Positions 51,870 through 59,827 of a stretch of DNA of 64,000 nucleotides are shown piece by piece; position 1 is the stretch's first letter; each line of letters starts with the position of its first letter. The stretch covers positions 1 through 64,000 of the forward strand of contig NZ_AUEK01000011.1 in NCBI RefSeq assembly GCF_000425945.1. Reading direction: 5' to 3'. Source of the DNA: Candidatus Solirubrobacter pratensis. GTDB lineage: Bacteria > Actinomycetota > Thermoleophilia > Solirubrobacterales > Solirubrobacteraceae. The position numbers and the translations under genes were made by a program. The notes below the pieces were generated by a model, which saw nothing but the letters and a program-made list of their open reading frames with translations, had not been told where the DNA came from and did not search any database.

Positions 51870-54161
51870 ATGGGCATTCGAACCGCACACCCCGAGTCCG
51901 TCGCCGGCCGTGCTCCGCCGGCGCTGGTCCTCCACGCGGGACGGCGCATCCCGCTCGCCCACGAGCTGCGGATCGGCCGGCTCGCGGACAACGACGTCGT
52001 CCTCGACCACGAGTCGGTGTCGCGCCACCACGCGCGCATCCAAGCCGCTCCCGGCGGCTATGCGATCACCGATCTGCGGTCGCGCAACGGGACGCGGCTC
52101 AACGGCGAGCGCTTGCACGGCGAGACGCGAATGCTGGCCAACGGCGACACGCTGCTGATCGGCGGCGAAGCCCTGCGCTTCCTCACCGGCGCGGAGACGC
52201 ACTACGCCGGCCGGCAGCCCGCCGCGCTACGCACGCATCACATCCAGTTCCCCGGCGAGCGCCTCACCCTCGGGCGCGACGCGGCCAACGACGTCGTCCT
52301 CGACGACCCCAACGTCTCGCGCTTCCACGCCGAGATCGTGCGGGACGGCGACCGCGTCGAGCTGCGCGATCTCGCGTCGCGCAACGGCACGCGCGTCAAT
52401 GGCATCCAGGTGCGCGCGGCGGTCCTCGTCCCCGGGTCGGAGATCGGGATCGGCAGCTACCGGCTCATCTTCGACGGGTCCGCCTTCGTCGCCCGCGCCG
52501 AGCGGGGCGCCCTGCGGCTCGATGCCGAGGACGTCGTCGTGCGGGTCAAGGGCAAGCAGATCCTCTCCTCCACGACCGTCAGCGTCGCGCCGGGCGACTT
52601 CGTGGCGATCATCGGGGAGAGCGGCGCGGGCAAATCCACGCTGATCCGCGCCCTGGCCGGCGTGACCGAGGTGACCGAAGGCTCGATCACCGTCAACGCC
52701 GAGCCCGTCAGCAGCCGGTCGACCGACATCGGCTACCTGCCGCAGGACGAGATCGTGCACGGCAAGCTCACGGTGCGCGAGGCGCTGCGCTACTCGGCCC
52801 GGCTGCGCCTGCCCAACGACACGAGCGACGAGGAGGTCGAGGCGACGCTCGCGCGCGTGCTCGACGAGCTTCAGCTCGGCGAGCAGGCCGACACGCGGAT
52901 CGAGTCGCTCTCCGGTGGTCAGCGCAAGCGCGTCGGCCTCGCCGCCGAGCTGCTGAGCCGGCCGAGCCTGCTCTTCCTCGACGAGCCGACCACGGGTCTG
53001 GATCCCGGCCTCGAGACGCGCATGATGCTGCTGCTGCGGGAGCTCGCCGATCACTCCCGGGCGGTCGTGCTCGTCACCCACGCGACCAAGAACCTCGCCC
53101 TCTGCGGTCGCCTGATCGTGATGGGGCGCGGCGGGCTGCTGTGCTTCGAGGGCTCGCCGGAGGAGGCGCGGACGTTCTTCGGTGCGGCGAGCTACGACGA
53201 CATCTACGTCGAGCTGGACCGCCGTCCGGCGCTCGAGTGGCGACAGCGGTTCGTGGAACGCCAGGCTCGCGCGGCGGCCGACCAGCGCCGGGCGCGCGCG
53301 CCGGAGCCCGCCCCGCCCGCGCCCGCCCGCCGTCGGCGCGGCTCGGGCGCGGTCATCCCGCAGGCGCGGGTCCTGACCGCCCGCTACACGCGCCTGTTCC
53401 TGCGCGATCGCCGCAACGTGAGCATCCTGCTGGCGCAGGTGCCGATCCTCGCGCTCGCCGTCATCGGGCTGTTCGGCGCTGAGGTGTTCGGACGCGGCGC
53501 GCAGGCCGGGGACACGGTCAAGCTGCTGTTCCTCGTGGTCACCGTGGCCGTATGGCTCGGGACGATCGACTCGGCGCGCGAGATCGTCAAGGAGCGCAGC
53601 GTGTTCGCTCGCGAGCACGCCGTGGGGGTCCGCCTGAGCGCCTACCTGTTCTCGAAGCTGGCGGTCCTGTTCACGCTGGTCGCGATCCAGATCCTGCTGT
53701 TGCTGGCGATCGTGTTCGCGTTCAAGCCCCTGCACGACAAGATCGGGACGTACGGTCTGATCGCCGGAATCCTGGTCTTCACGGGGTTCGCGGCAGTGGC
53801 GATGGGCCTCGTGATGTCGGCGCTGGTGCGCACGCAGGACCAGGCGACGAGCTTCATCCCGCTGCTGCTGATCCCGCAGATGTTCTTCGGGGGGTCGATC
53901 GTGCCCGTGGCGACCATGAGCGCCGGCCTGGCCGGCGTCTCGAAGGTCGTCATCGCGCAGTGGTCCTACGCGGGGGTCGGCAGTGCGGTCGGGCTGGACA
54001 AGCGAATCGCCGCCGACAAGGCCTACGCGAAGGTCAGCCAGTTCGGCACGGACTACTTCGCCATCTCCCAACGAACCGTGTTCCTGGTCCTCGCCGCGCT
54101 GCTCGCGGCCTTGCTCGCGGCGACGACGGTCCTCCTCCACCGGCGCGCCTCGGTCCAGTGA
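51870..54161 (+). CDS. FHA-FHA-ABC exporter (Rv1747-like)
   Basis: A 763-residue half-transporter. Two FHA domains lie in tandem (about 25-105 and 120-210), each with the RxG...SRxHA...SRNGTR/xNG pattern. An ABC ATPase follows (about 225-440): Walker A GESGAGKST, signature LSGGQRKRVGLAAELL, Walker B LLFLDEPTTGLDPG, switch His in LVTHATK. After a Pro/Arg-rich linker come about six membrane spans of the ABC2/ABCG type (500-760). The architecture matches mycobacterial Rv1747, whose FHA domains are bound and phosphorylated by the kinase PknF, so regulation by the nearby Ser/Thr kinase is likely. ATG 51870 is used; GTG 51834 is an alternative. Its TGA overlaps the next gene's GTG. Confidence 0.9.
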   Translation: MGIRTAHPESVAGRAPPALVLHAGRRIPLAHELRIGRLADNDVVLDHESVSRHHARIQAAPGGYAITDLRSRNGTRLNGERLHGETRMLANGDTLLIGGEALRFLTGAETHYAGRQPAALRTHHIQFPGERLTLGRDAANDVVLDDPNVSRFHAEIVRDGDRVELRDLASRNGTRVNGIQVRAAVLVPGSEIGIGSYRLIFDGSAFVARAERGALRLDAEDVVVRVKGKQILSSTTVSVAPGDFVAIIGESGAGKSTLIRALAGVTEVTEGSITVNAEPVSSRSTDIGYLPQDEIVHGKLTVREALRYSARLRLPNDTSDEEVEATLARVLDELQLGEQADTRIESLSGGQRKRVGLAAELLSRPSLLFLDEPTTGLDPGLETRMMLLLRELADHSRAVVLVTHATKNLALCGRLIVMGRGGLLCFEGSPEEARTFFGAASYDDIYVELDRRPALEWRQRFVERQARAAADQRRARAPEPAPPAPARRRRGSGAVIPQARVLTARYTRLFLRDRRNVSILLAQVPILALAVIGLFGAEVFGRGAQAGDTVKLLFLVVTVAVWLGTIDSAREIVKERSVFAREHAVGVRLSAYLFSKLAVLFTLVAIQILLLLAIVFAFKPLHDKIGTYGLIAGILVFTGFAAVAMGLVMSALVRTQDQATSFIPLLLIPQMFFGGSIVPVATMSAGLAGVSKVVIAQWSYAGVGSAVGLDKRIAADKAYAKVSQFGTDYFAISQRTVFLVLAALLAALLAATTVLLHRRASVQ

Positions 54162-55456
54162 GCGGGGACCGCTGGACCCGGCAGGAGTTCCTCCGGCGAG
54201 CCGCGGCCGCCGGGCTGACGGCAGCCGGCGCCGGGCAGATCACGGGCGCCCAGGCGGCGGCCCTCCCTCCGCCTCGGCGCTCGGGCATCGAGCACGTCGT
54301 CGTCGTGATGATGGAGAACCGCTCCTTCGACCACCTCCTCGGCTGGCTGCCGGGCGCGGACGGCCGGCAGGCCGGCCTGACCTACGCGGACGCGGCGGGC
54401 GCAGCCCACCCGACCTTCGCGCTCGCCCCCGACTACCAGGGGTGCGCATACGCGGACCCGAACCACAGCTACGAGGGCGGGCGGATCGCCCTCAACGGCG
54501 GCGCGTGCGACGGCTGGCTGCGGATCCCCGGCAACGACCCCTTCGCGATCGGCTACTACGGCGAGGCGGACGTGCCCTTCCTGGGCGCCGCCGCCCGCTA
54601 CTGGACCGCCTGCGACCGCTACTTCGCATCGACCATGGCGGAAACCTTCCCCAACCGGTTCTACCTGCACGCCGCGCAGACCGACCGCCTCCACAACTCC
54701 CTCGCCATCAGCCGCCTGCCGACGATCTGGGACCGGCTCGCCAAGGCCGGGATAAGCCATCGCTACTACTTCAGCGACGTGCCCTTCCTGGCGCTGTGGG
54801 GCGCCCGCTACGTGCCCATCAGCCGCTCGTTCCAGGGCTTCCTCAGCGACTGCCGCCGCGGCCGGCTGCCGAACGTCTCCGTCGTCGAGCCGCGGCTGCT
54901 CGGCGAGAACCCGGGGCTGTCGAACGACGACCATCCGCATGCCGACGTACGCGCGGGCCAGCTCTTCCTGCGACGCGTCTACCGCGCCGTGACCACGAGC
55001 CCGAACTGGCGCCGCACCGTCCTCGTGATCACCTACGACGAGTGGGGCGGCTTCTTCGACCACGTCCCCCCCGCCCCGGCGGCAATCCCGTCCGCCGACA
55101 AGGCGGCCGGCAACGCCGACGGCCTGCGCGGCTTCCGCGTTCCCTCCCTCGTCATCTCGCCCTTCGCGCAACGCGGCGCCGTCTCGCACGAGACCCTCGA
55201 TCACACCTCCATCCTGCGCATGATCGAGTGGCGCTGGGGTCTCGACCCGCTGACGGAGCGCGACGCGACCGCCACCAACCTCGCGCGCGTCCTGAACCTC
55301 TCCTCGCCGACGGCCACCACCGCCCCCCTCTTCCCCGCGCCCAGCCGCCCGAGCGTCGGCTGCGCGAACAGGGCGCCGAGCGAGCCGGACAAGTGGGCTC
55401 GCCTGCTGGCGAAGGCGCGAAGACGCGGCTGGAACCACGCCCACCTGCCGGCGTAG
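54158..55456 (+). CDS. Phospholipase C / acid phosphatase family exported enzyme
   Basis: A 432-residue phosphoesterase. The N-terminus resembles a Tat signal (RQEFLRRAAAAGLTAAGAGQ). Conserved blocks of the bacterial phospholipase C/AcpA family are IEHVVVVMMENRSFDHLLGW with the metal/nucleophile region, MAETFPNRFYLHAAQTD, NDDHPHADVRAGQLFLRRVY, VITYDEWGGFFDHVPPA and SHETLDHTSILRMIEWRWGL. Members hydrolyse phosphatidylcholine or other phosphomonoesters and diesters. GTG 54158 sits in the exporter's stop codon, so export machinery and lipid-active enzyme are made together, which suggests a shared envelope-lipid role. Confidence 0.9.
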   Translation: MSGDRWTRQEFLRRAAAAGLTAAGAGQITGAQAAALPPPRRSGIEHVVVVMMENRSFDHLLGWLPGADGRQAGLTYADAAGAAHPTFALAPDYQGCAYADPNHSYEGGRIALNGGACDGWLRIPGNDPFAIGYYGEADVPFLGAAARYWTACDRYFASTMAETFPNRFYLHAAQTDRLHNSLAISRLPTIWDRLAKAGISHRYYFSDVPFLALWGARYVPISRSFQGFLSDCRRGRLPNVSVVEPRLLGENPGLSNDDHPHADVRAGQLFLRRVYRAVTTSPNWRRTVLVITYDEWGGFFDHVPPAPAAIPSADKAAGNADGLRGFRVPSLVISPFAQRGAVSHETLDHTSILRMIEWRWGLDPLTERDATATNLARVLNLSSPTATTAPLFPAPSRPSVGCANRAPSEPDKWARLLAKARRRGWNHAHLPA

Positions 55457-55577
55457 CCGCGGCGCGGCGCTAGGCGGGGATCGGTGAGATCCAGGCTTAG
55501 CCGACCACCGATGAGTTTCGCCGGCCGGGCCGGTCTACCAGGACGTACGCCATCGAGCCACCGATTGGAGACCCATC

Positions 55578-56048
55578 ATGCCCACTCCCGCACACCCCGG
55601 CCGCATGCTGTTCGTGAACATCCCCGTAGCGGACATCGAGCGCAGCAAGGCGTTCTTCGCCAAGCTCGGGTTCAGCTACAACCCGAAGTTCACCGACGAG
55701 ACCGCCGCCTGCATGCTGGTCGGCGAGCACGCCTTCGTCATGCTGCTCAGCCGCGAGAAGTTCGCGGAGTTCGCGAAGCTGCCGATCGCCGATCCCACCA
55801 CGCACATGCTGGCGCTGTACTGCTTCAGCGTGGCATCCCGCGATGAGGTCGATTCGGTCAGCGCCGCTGCGCTCGCGGCGGGCGGCACCGAGGCGGATGA
55901 CGCCGAGGACTACGGCTTCATGTACTCACGCAGCTTCTTCGACCTCGACGGCCACGGCTGGCAGGTCATGTGGATGGACCCGGCGGCGGCAGAGCAGGGC
56001 CCCGAGGCGTTCGCGGCCTCCATGCAGGACGCCGACGCCCCGGCCTGA
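55578..56048 (+). CDS. VOC-family lactoylglutathione lyase-like protein
   Basis: A 156-residue VOC protein: GRMLFVNIPVADIERSKAFF, then AKLGFSYNPKF, AFVMLLSREKF, and a second module ending SFFDLDGHGWQVMWMDPAA. The sequence belongs to the group annotated as glyoxalase-like extradiol dioxygenases or YkcA-like proteins. A ribosome site (GGAGACC) precedes the ATG. It is monocistronic, followed by a large hairpin at 56119-56155. Confidence 0.85.
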   Translation: MPTPAHPGRMLFVNIPVADIERSKAFFAKLGFSYNPKFTDETAACMLVGEHAFVMLLSREKFAEFAKLPIADPTTHMLALYCFSVASRDEVDSVSAAALAAGGTEADDAEDYGFMYSRSFFDLDGHGWQVMWMDPAAAEQGPEAFAASMQDADAPA

Positions 56049-56118
56049 CCCACCACCACGTTTCGCACGTGCGCCGTCGTCGTGCGGTACGGGCAGCAGC
56101 GAGAGATCATCCGGCAGG

Positions 56119-56155
56119 TAGTCGTGGTCGTAGGCCTCATCTGCGACCACGACTA
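56119..56155. terminator. Twelve-base perfect hairpin downstream of VOC gene
   Basis: TAGTCGTGGTCG (56119-56130) pairs perfectly with CGACCACGACTA (56144-56155) across a 13-base loop. It lies 70 bases after the VOC stop and one base before the GTG of the DUF1036 gene. It could terminate the first transcript or mask the second gene's start. Confidence 0.55.
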
Positions 56156-56156
56156 G

Positions 56157-56786
56157 GTGGCCGCCAGAGAGCTCGATCCCCGGTCGTCAACGCCGACCGC
56201 CGTTGTCGCGCTCGCACCCGCCTCAGGGCCGCTGGGTTGCCAGTCGGCACCGAGCCGCCGGGGCGAACCCGCGGCCGCGCTGCTGCCCGCGCTCGTCGCC
56301 GACGAGGCCAACGCGACGGCCACCACCACGGCCAGGCCGAGCCACGGCAGCGCCGCGTCGCATCACAAGATGCCGGCGAGCCCCGCAGCGGCGACGCTCG
56401 GGAAGCCCCGGGCGTCCGCGTCTGGCGTGATCGACCGCGCCGTCAACTTCCGCAACAGCTATGGCAAGACGGTCTGGGTCGCGATCATGCGCAACGACCC
56501 GGATCGCTGCGGCGGCTACGGCGACTGGCAGACCAAGGGCTGGTGGCGGCTCGCTCCGGGTGAGGTCAAGCAGGCCTTCACCACGTCGAACCGGTACGCC
56601 GCCTACTACGCGAGGGCCGAAGACGGCACCCAGTGGACTGGGGATCGCGGGCCCGTCTACGTCTACCACGACACGTTCGACTCATGCCTCAACATCGGGT
56701 CGACGGCCGCGTATGGAACGGTGAACATGCGGCTGATCGACCTCAACGGAGCTGGGCTCTCCCACACCATCGACCTCATCCCTTGA
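56157..56786 (+). CDS. DUF1036-domain exported protein
   Basis: A protein of up to 209 residues. The C-terminal 120 residues are a DUF1036 domain: AVNFRNSYGKTVWVAIM, the CGGYGDWQTKGWWRLAPGEV block, YAAYYARAEDGTQW and VYVYHDTFDSCLNIG. This domain occurs in small exported proteins of unknown function and keeps the paired Trp and Cys residues here. The N-terminus is uncertain: from GTG 56157 no clean signal peptide appears, although AAALLPALVADEANA around residue 40 looks like the end of one. ATG 56370 would give only the domain. An upstream frameshift in the leader is possible. Confidence 0.65.
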   Translation: MAARELDPRSSTPTAVVALAPASGPLGCQSAPSRRGEPAAALLPALVADEANATATTTARPSHGSAASHHKMPASPAAATLGKPRASASGVIDRAVNFRNSYGKTVWVAIMRNDPDRCGGYGDWQTKGWWRLAPGEVKQAFTTSNRYAAYYARAEDGTQWTGDRGPVYVYHDTFDSCLNIGSTAAYGTVNMRLIDLNGAGLSHTIDLIP

Positions 56787-56800
56787 CTCTGCCCCTTCCG

Positions 56801-56823
56801 CCGCGGCCCTGAACGAGCCGCGG
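56801..56823 (+). terminator. Terminator hairpin after the DUF1036 gene
   Basis: CCGCGGC (56801-56807) pairs with GCCGCGG (56817-56823) across nine bases, 15 bases after the stop. The rest of the 264-base convergent gap to 57051 shows nothing recognisable. Confidence 0.5.
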
Positions 56824-57050
56824 ACGGCCGGCCCGCCACGACGGCCTCGGTATCACCGGGGCCGTCGCCGCGCGTACGGCCGGCACCTTTTCCATCACCG
56901 GGCAGGCCTGACGGTGGCACGCCCACAGACACCGCTGGCTCCCGAACCGCAACTCTGGCTGCCGAGATCCGCAGGGATCGGTGCCCTCACGCTCCGGGAT
57001 CGTGTCGACACCGGCACACAACCCGGCGCGAGTTTCACACTGACTCGACG

Positions 57051-58607
57051 CTAGTCGCGAAGGGGGAGCTCCGCGGCGACGAGCGTTCCGCCGCCGGCTG
57101 GGCTCTCGAGGGCGAGCCTGCCGTCGAGAACGGCGAGCCGGTCGGCAAGCCCGAGCAAACCGGCCCCATCAGGCCGAGCGCCTCCCACGCCGTCGTCGCG
57201 CACGCGGATCCGCAGAGTGCCGTCCTGCACCCACGCCGTGACCGTCACGCGGCGGGCACCAGAGTGCTTGGCGACGTTCGTCAGCGCCTCGGCAATGACG
57301 AAGTACGCGGTTGCCTCAATCGCAGGCGGAAGCCGGTCGACCGACACTTCGTTCCCGACCGGCACCGGCATCCGTGAGGCCAGCGCGTGCACTCCGGCGC
57401 GAAGGCCACCGTGAGTGAGCTGGGATGGCAGGATCCCGTGGGCGAGCTCGCGCAGCTCGCTCGTCGCCTCGTCTGCGTGGTGAAGCGCCTCGGTCACGAG
57501 CGCCGGAGCATCACCCTGGACGTCTTCAAGCGCCTGCCGCGCCAACTTCAGGGTTATGACCGTGTGGACCAGGCGCTGCTGAGCGCCGTCGTGCAAGTCG
57601 CGAACCACCCGCCGACGCTCTGCGTCTGCCGCCGCCACGATGCGCGCCCGCGACGCCGCAAGATCCAACCGTGCCTGGGTGTTCGAGATCGCGGTGGCGA
57701 CGAGCTCAGTGAACTCGGCGAGGTGCTCCTCGACCCGGTCCGGCAGGATCTCACGGTCCGTCGCGGCGCCCATGAAGCCCCACGGCGCGCCGTCGACGAC
57801 GATCGGCGCGGCAGCGGCTGAGCGCATCCCGCTGGCTCGCACGATCTCCGCGACCGGGCCGCTCAGCTCCGCGAGACTCTCGACCGTTGCCGGACGACCG
57901 GCCTGCGTCGCCCTCAGAAATGGAGCTGACGCGGGGTCGTCGAGCGCCCAGTTGGTGCCCGCCCGGAACGGCTGCGGTCGCTCACTCCAGGCGCCGCGCA
58001 CGGTGAACGTACCGTCGGGCTCCGAGCGCCAGATCTGGACCATCGTCACGCGTAGTACCTCGGCTACTTCGCGCGCGATCGCGGCGAAGATGTCAGCCGA
58101 GGCCGCCCCGCCGGTCACGAGGCCGGCGATCCGCCGCAGCGACGCCTGTTGCGCCGCGAGGACCGCGTCGTGCTCTCGGAGCACCCGCTCGGCGCGAAGG
58201 CGGTCCTCGATGTCCGTGAACGCCACGACCGCGCCGCGGCCCTGCGGTATCGCGAGCGGCACGGAGACATAGGAGACCGGGAACATCGATCCGTCGCGCC
58301 GGAAGAACCAGTCCAGATCGCTCGCGACCGTCTCGCCTGTGGTCCGCGGACGGAGCATGGGGCACTCCGTAGCCGGATACACGGTCCCGTCTGGGTGCTG
58401 GTAGTGGATCGTCTCGTGGCTGCGTCGCCCGAGCAGTTCATCCGCGCGGTCATAGCCGAGCGCACCGAGCGCGGCGGGGTTCGCGAACCGGATCACGCCG
58501 TCAGAATCCACGACCCAGATCGGCTGCCCGGCCGCCTCCAGCACGGCGGCGAGAAAGTCCTCAGCGCTGACGTTCAGGCCGGCGAGATCGGTGAGCGAGC
58601 GTGCCAC
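57051..58607 (-). CDS. Orphan PAS-GAF sensor histidine kinase (NarL/DesK type)
   Basis: A 518-residue soluble sensor kinase. PAS domain about 18-135 (VLEAAGQPIWVVDSDGVIRF, ANPAALGALGYDRADELLG), GAF about 150-310, then HisKA_3 with H-box [20 protein letters not shown] (His about 339), and HATPase_c with EALTNVAKHSGARRV, RDDGVGG and the GAGLLGLADRLAVLDG lid. There are no membrane spans. Such kinases pair with NarL-type response regulators, but none is adjacent. Start GTG 58607 has GGAGG six bases upstream. The H-box region is nearly identical to that of the hybrid kinase at 27.8-32.8 kb. Confidence 0.9.
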   Translation of the reverse strand: MARSLTDLAGLNVSAEDFLAAVLEAAGQPIWVVDSDGVIRFANPAALGALGYDRADELLGRRSHETIHYQHPDGTVYPATECPMLRPRTTGETVASDLDWFFRRDGSMFPVSYVSVPLAIPQGRGAVVAFTDIEDRLRAERVLREHDAVLAAQQASLRRIAGLVTGGAASADIFAAIAREVAEVLRVTMVQIWRSEPDGTFTVRGAWSERPQPFRAGTNWALDDPASAPFLRATQAGRPATVESLAELSGPVAEIVRASGMRSAAAAPIVVDGAPWGFMGAATDREILPDRVEEHLAEFTELVATAISNTQARLDLAASRARIVAAADAERRRVVRDLHDGAQQRLVHTVITLKLARQALEDVQGDAPALVTEALHHADEATSELRELAHGILPSQLTHGGLRAGVHALASRMPVPVGNEVSVDRLPPAIEATAYFVIAEALTNVAKHSGARRVTVTAWVQDGTLRIRVRDDGVGGARPDGAGLLGLADRLAVLDGRLALESPAGGGTLVAAELPLRD

Positions 58608-59614
58608 GCGAAGCCTCCGAAGGCCGTGCAGTCTACCCCTGGGTCCTGCGCGGCCGAAGGCAAGCAGCGTGAAAGTTCACCCGAGCGTGGAACCGCGACG
58701 GCGCGCTGGTTCGCAGCCGGCTTCGACGTCCCTGATCGGCTGGACGTCCGGGTGCTTCTTCGATTGGGCGATGGGCGTCCGGGACGATTTCCCTTGACCG
58801 CGCTGTCCGCCGACGTTGCCCGGCTGCGCCAGGTGCTCGGCCGCCAGGCCTTGGGCACCGATGGGTGATCGACCGTGATCGACGGCCGCGAGTCCGCGGC
58901 TCGCCCGCCTCGTGCAGGCGGACCGATCCGCTCTTCCAGTGCCGTGGCGAACGCCGCCGGATCGTGCCAGCGGATCGCCTTGGTGCGCGGGGCGCCGTCG
59001 CCGCTCATGTCCCTGCGACCGTGGCCTCGGCCGTCACTTCGCCGCCGCCGTCGCGCTCGACCGCGTCGCCGCGGGCGCGACGGAGATCCTCGCCGACAAG
59101 CTCGCTCAGCGCGCCGGGCAGCAGCTCCTCGTGTCCGCGCCGGCAGCCTGAACCCCGGTCGTGATGGAAGCCGGGCGCGCCGAGCTCGGCGGTCTTCACC
59201 TACCCGCCGCGCGTATCCATTCGCTCGAGCAGGACCACGCGTCGGCCGGCGTCGAGCAGGTAGGCCGCCGCGACGAGGGCGTTGTGACCGGCACCGATGA
59301 GGACGGCTTGCAGTGGGAAGTCGTTCATGCCGGCGACCGTAGGGTCGGGGTCGTGCGCGCCGGCGGCGTATGGACCGCTGAACGGACTCCGGGCCCCGTG
59401 TTCCGACACCCGGCGTCGAGACCAGGGACGCTCCCGGGTGTGACAGGAATCGTTCTGCGCGACGGTCCCCGACCATGCCTCGCCTCAAAGAACCCGTGAC
59501 GTGCGCCGTCTGCCGCCGCGCGCGCCGCCGATCACCCGAGCATCCACGTGCACTGCTTGACCGTCCACCTCGTCCGCTCCGCGTATCGGCAAGGACGCAC
59601 CCGGGACGGAACCA
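58608..59614. other. Stretch of decayed gene fragments
   Basis: About 1 kb with no intact gene. Besides the oxidoreductase fragment listed separately, two protein-like pieces are visible. On the plus strand at about 58690-58868 the frame TARWFAAGFDVPDRLDVRVL, then LSADVARLRQVLGRQALGTD, ends at TGA 58866-58868 but has no start codon. On the minus strand ATG 59008 begins MSGDGAPRTKAIRWHDPAAF, reminiscent of the start of PaaI-type thioesterases, then loses homology. I cannot assign either firmly. Confidence 0.4.
59005..59328 (-). pseudogene. FAD-dependent (phytoene dehydrogenase-like) oxidoreductase fragment with internal stop
   Basis: ATG 59328 starts MNDFPLQAVLIGAGHNALVA, then AAYLLDAGRRVVLLERMDTR and GG: the FAD-binding Rossmann start of phytoene dehydrogenase/FixC-like oxidoreductases (VIGAGHNGLVAAAYLAxAG...VLExRxxPGG). 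A TAG at 59200-59202 interrupts it in frame. Reading resumes VKTAELGAPGFHHDRGS, which again matches the family (TAELxxPGFxHD), then homology is lost. The remaining 400 or so residues are absent. So the gene carries both a nonsense mutation and a large truncation. Confidence 0.7.
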
Positions 59615-59791
59615 GTGATCACTGGGGCGCGACGACGCGCGCGCGAGCTGTTCCTGGCGCACCCGCGGCTCTTCCGATTTCACATCACGCCGTTCAGCGA
59701 ACCGCTTGATCAGCCGACGGACGCGGCGAGCCGGGAAGCGGATCCGGACCCGGACATGGCCGCACCGCCGCGCCGCTCTCGTGAGAACTAG
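59615..59791 (+). CDS. Possible 58-residue small protein
   Basis: GTG 59615 opens VITGARRRARELFLAHPRLF, then RFHITPFSEPLDQPTDAASR, then an acidic and Arg-rich tail ending at TAG 59791. The composition is convincingly protein-like, but I recognise no family and the ribosome site is weak. It could equally be the C-terminal remnant of a longer gene, like the other fragments just upstream. Confidence 0.35.
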   Translation: MITGARRRARELFLAHPRLFRFHITPFSEPLDQPTDAASREADPDPDMAAPPRRSREN

Positions 59792-59827
59792 GCTTCCGGC
59801 GGTTTCTGAGTCAAGGGAGGGAGTCTC

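Noticed and set aside
56060..56155. Minus-strand peptide VVADEAYDHDYLPDD resembling a transposase DDE segment
   Set aside because: The motif is produced by the arms of a perfect hairpin and has no flanking transposase homology.
59005..59200. Whether the peptide after FHHDRGS continues a known domain
   Set aside because: GCRRGHEELLPGALSELVGE and what follows does not match the oxidoreductase family, and the opposite strand is equally open, so no assignment was made.
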